A stretch of DNA of 21,444 nt from Bacteroidales bacterium UBA4230 (GTDB lineage Bacteria; Bacteroidota; Bacteroidia; Bacteroidales; UBA932). This document shows, piece after piece, positions 20,159-21,444 of this stretch; the stretch's first letter is position 1, and every line of letters starts with the position of its first letter. Both the position numbers and the translations under genes were made by a program. The notes beneath the pieces are model-generated. The model was not told where the DNA came from. It made no database searches and saw nothing but the letters and a program-made list of their open reading frames with translations. Where the stretch lies: assembly GCA_002395605.1 (NCBI GenBank), contig DGXO01000033.1, positions 1 through 21,444 on the forward strand, in the 5' to 3' direction.

Positions 20159-21444
20159 ATGATTAAAGTAGATGTAAAAGGCTGCTCCTCTTTTGCAGAT
20201 GCAGCAAAGTTTGAGGCCTATGTAGCAAAGGCCATGGACGCATTTGACACCCTCAAGGAAGAAACCGGCGCCGGCAATGACTTCCTTGGATGGAAGAAAC
20301 TCCCCCGCCAGATTTCGGACCGCGAACTTGGAGAGTACGAAGCCATTCGTGACAAATGGGTCAAAAAAGGCATCAACCTTGTCATTGCCATCGGCATTGG
20401 AGGTTCATATCTTGGCGCAAAATGCGTAATTGAGGCCCTCAGCCACAACTTCGCAAAACAGCTTAAGCGCAAGGATGCCCCTGAAGTTGTATTTGCAGGC
20501 AACAACCTCTCTGAGGAATACCTGGCAGAGCTCATGGACCTTGCCGCAGAGCGCAACGTAGCTTGTATCGTGATCTCCAAGAGCGGCACCACCACGGAGC
20601 CCGCTGTGGCCTTCCGCATTGTAAAGCAGTTCCTGGAGAGCCAGTACGGCAAGGAAGAAGCCTCAGACCGTATTGTAGCCATCACGGATGCCAAAAAAGG
20701 CGCACTCAAAACCCTCTCCACCCAGGAAAACTACCGCACTTTTGTGGTCCCTGACAATGTAGGCGGCCGTTTCAGCGTCCTCACTCCCGTGGGTCTTCTG
20801 CCCATTTGCGTAGCCGGCTTCGATATCCGCGCCCTCGTCCAGGGTGCCCTGGATGCCATGAAAGGCCTGGAGATCAAGAGCGAGAAAAACCCCGCCATCA
20901 TCTACGCCGCAATGCGTAACCTCCTTCACTCGGAACTTGGTTTCGGCACGGAAATCCTTGTAAACTACAACCCCAAGCTCACCTACGTGGCCGAATGGTG
21001 GAAACAACTTTACGGTGAATCCGAAGGCAAGGACGGCAAGGGCATCTATCCCGCCAGCGTCAACAACACCGCAGACCTCCACTCCATGGGTCAGTTCATT
21101 CAGGAAGGTTCCCGCATCATGTTCGAAACCGTCCTTCACGTAGAGCGTGCACAAAGGAGCGTTGTCATCGAGTCAGACTCCCAGAACCTTGACCAGCTCA
21201 ACTTCCTTGCCGGCAAGCACGTGGAGCACTGCAACCATATGGCCGAACTCGGCACACGCCTGGCCCACATAGACGGCGGCGTTCCGCAGATTACCGTAAA
21301 TATGGAAAAGGTGGATGCCTTCAACCTTGGCGGCCTCCTGTACTTCTTTGAGTTCGCTTGCGGCATCAGCGCCTACATCCTTGGCGTGAACCCCTTCAAC
21401 CAGCCCGGCGTAGAGGCCTACAAGAAGAACATGTTCGCCCTTCT
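20159..21444 (+). CDS. pgi: Glucose-6-phosphate isomerase, 3' end outside the window
   Basis: Phosphoglucose isomerase interconverts glucose 6-phosphate and fructose 6-phosphate in glycolysis. From ATG 20159 (MIKVDVKGCSSFADAAKF) the frame stays open to the window edge, 428 codons; the compact bacterial form is about 445-450 residues, so only a few tens of bases are missing. Signatures seen: IAIGIGGSYLGAK, VISKSGTTTEPAVAFRI (phosphate-binding SGTTTE), VGGRFSVLTPVGLLP (a PROSITE-type Pgi signature), and the glutamate in MGQFIQEGSR expected as catalytic base. Near the edge, GVNPFNQPGVEAYKKNMFAL is the usual end of the core. The spacer before it (20097-20158) has only weak promoter-like sequence (GATTTTTG at 20110). 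Confidence 0.97.
   Translation, partial: MIKVDVKGCSSFADAAKFEAYVAKAMDAFDTLKEETGAGNDFLGWKKLPRQISDRELGEYEAIRDKWVKKGINLVIAIGIGGSYLGAKCVIEALSHNFAKQLKRKDAPEVVFAGNNLSEEYLAELMDLAAERNVACIVISKSGTTTEPAVAFRIVKQFLESQYGKEEASDRIVAITDAKKGALKTLSTQENYRTFVVPDNVGGRFSVLTPVGLLPICVAGFDIRALVQGALDAMKGLEIKSEKNPAIIYAAMRNLLHSELGFGTEILVNYNPKLTYVAEWWKQLYGESEGKDGKGIYPASVNNTADLHSMGQFIQEGSRIMFETVLHVERAQRSVVIESDSQNLDQLNFLAGKHVEHCNHMAELGTRLAHIDGGVPQITVNMEKVDAFNLGGLLYFFEFACGISAYILGVNPFNQPGVEAYKKNMFAL

Overview
The window looks like a chromosomal segment of an uncultured or gut-type member of the Bacteroidales. Five features point there: a sodium-pumping methylmalonyl-CoA decarboxylase operon with a separate biotin carrier; a V-type ATPase operon in the order E-DUF2764-A-B-D-I-K; a TonB receptor under a TPP riboswitch; Bacteroidota promoters with TAnnTTTG -10 boxes; and little use of Shine-Dalgarno sequences. 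The coding DNA is fairly GC-rich for the group. Genus cannot be fixed from this window. I see no tRNA or rRNA gene, CRISPR array, insertion sequence or phage, and no gene-free stretch longer than about 200 bases. Functions are assigned by recognising motifs by eye, with no database search.

Layout, left to right. (1) 1-2542, plus strand: the 3' end of mmdA, an OadG-like small subunit, the biotin carrier mmdC and the membrane subunit mmdB, overlapping or nearly touching. This is the Na+-exporting decarboxylase of the succinate-propionate pathway. The mmdC linker carries a tandem duplication that resembles a Bacteroidota interspersed repeat. (2) 2539-3789, minus: an exported beta-lactamase-fold serine hydrolase that meets mmdB tail to tail. 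(3) 3831-11108, plus: a seven-gene V-type ATPase operon from a promoter divergent with the hydrolase, ending at a 12-bp hairpin terminator. Its c-ring subunit keeps the Na+ ligands known from Enterococcus hirae NtpK. Decarboxylase and ATPase may therefore share one sodium circuit. (4) 11148-16068, minus: a tight operon of a four-repeat DUF349 protein, yidC, a PAP2 phosphatase and yggS. (5) 16171-16848, plus: trmD from a divergent promoter, ending at a bidirectional terminator. (6) 16854-17013, minus: a consensus promoter, a 5' hairpin and the trmD terminator enclose about 120 nt with no convincing reading frame, a candidate small RNA. (7) 17048-20079, minus: a lipoprotein glutaminyl cyclotransferase followed by a TPP riboswitch and a TonB-dependent receptor, probably for thiamine. 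(8) 20159 to the end, plus: pgi, cut off by the window edge.

The points most worth a second look are the small RNA candidate, the TPP aptamer whose closing stem appears to include the receptor start codon, the sodium link between the two energy-conserving complexes, and the uncharacterised DUF2764 protein in the place where a V-ATPase C subunit would be expected.
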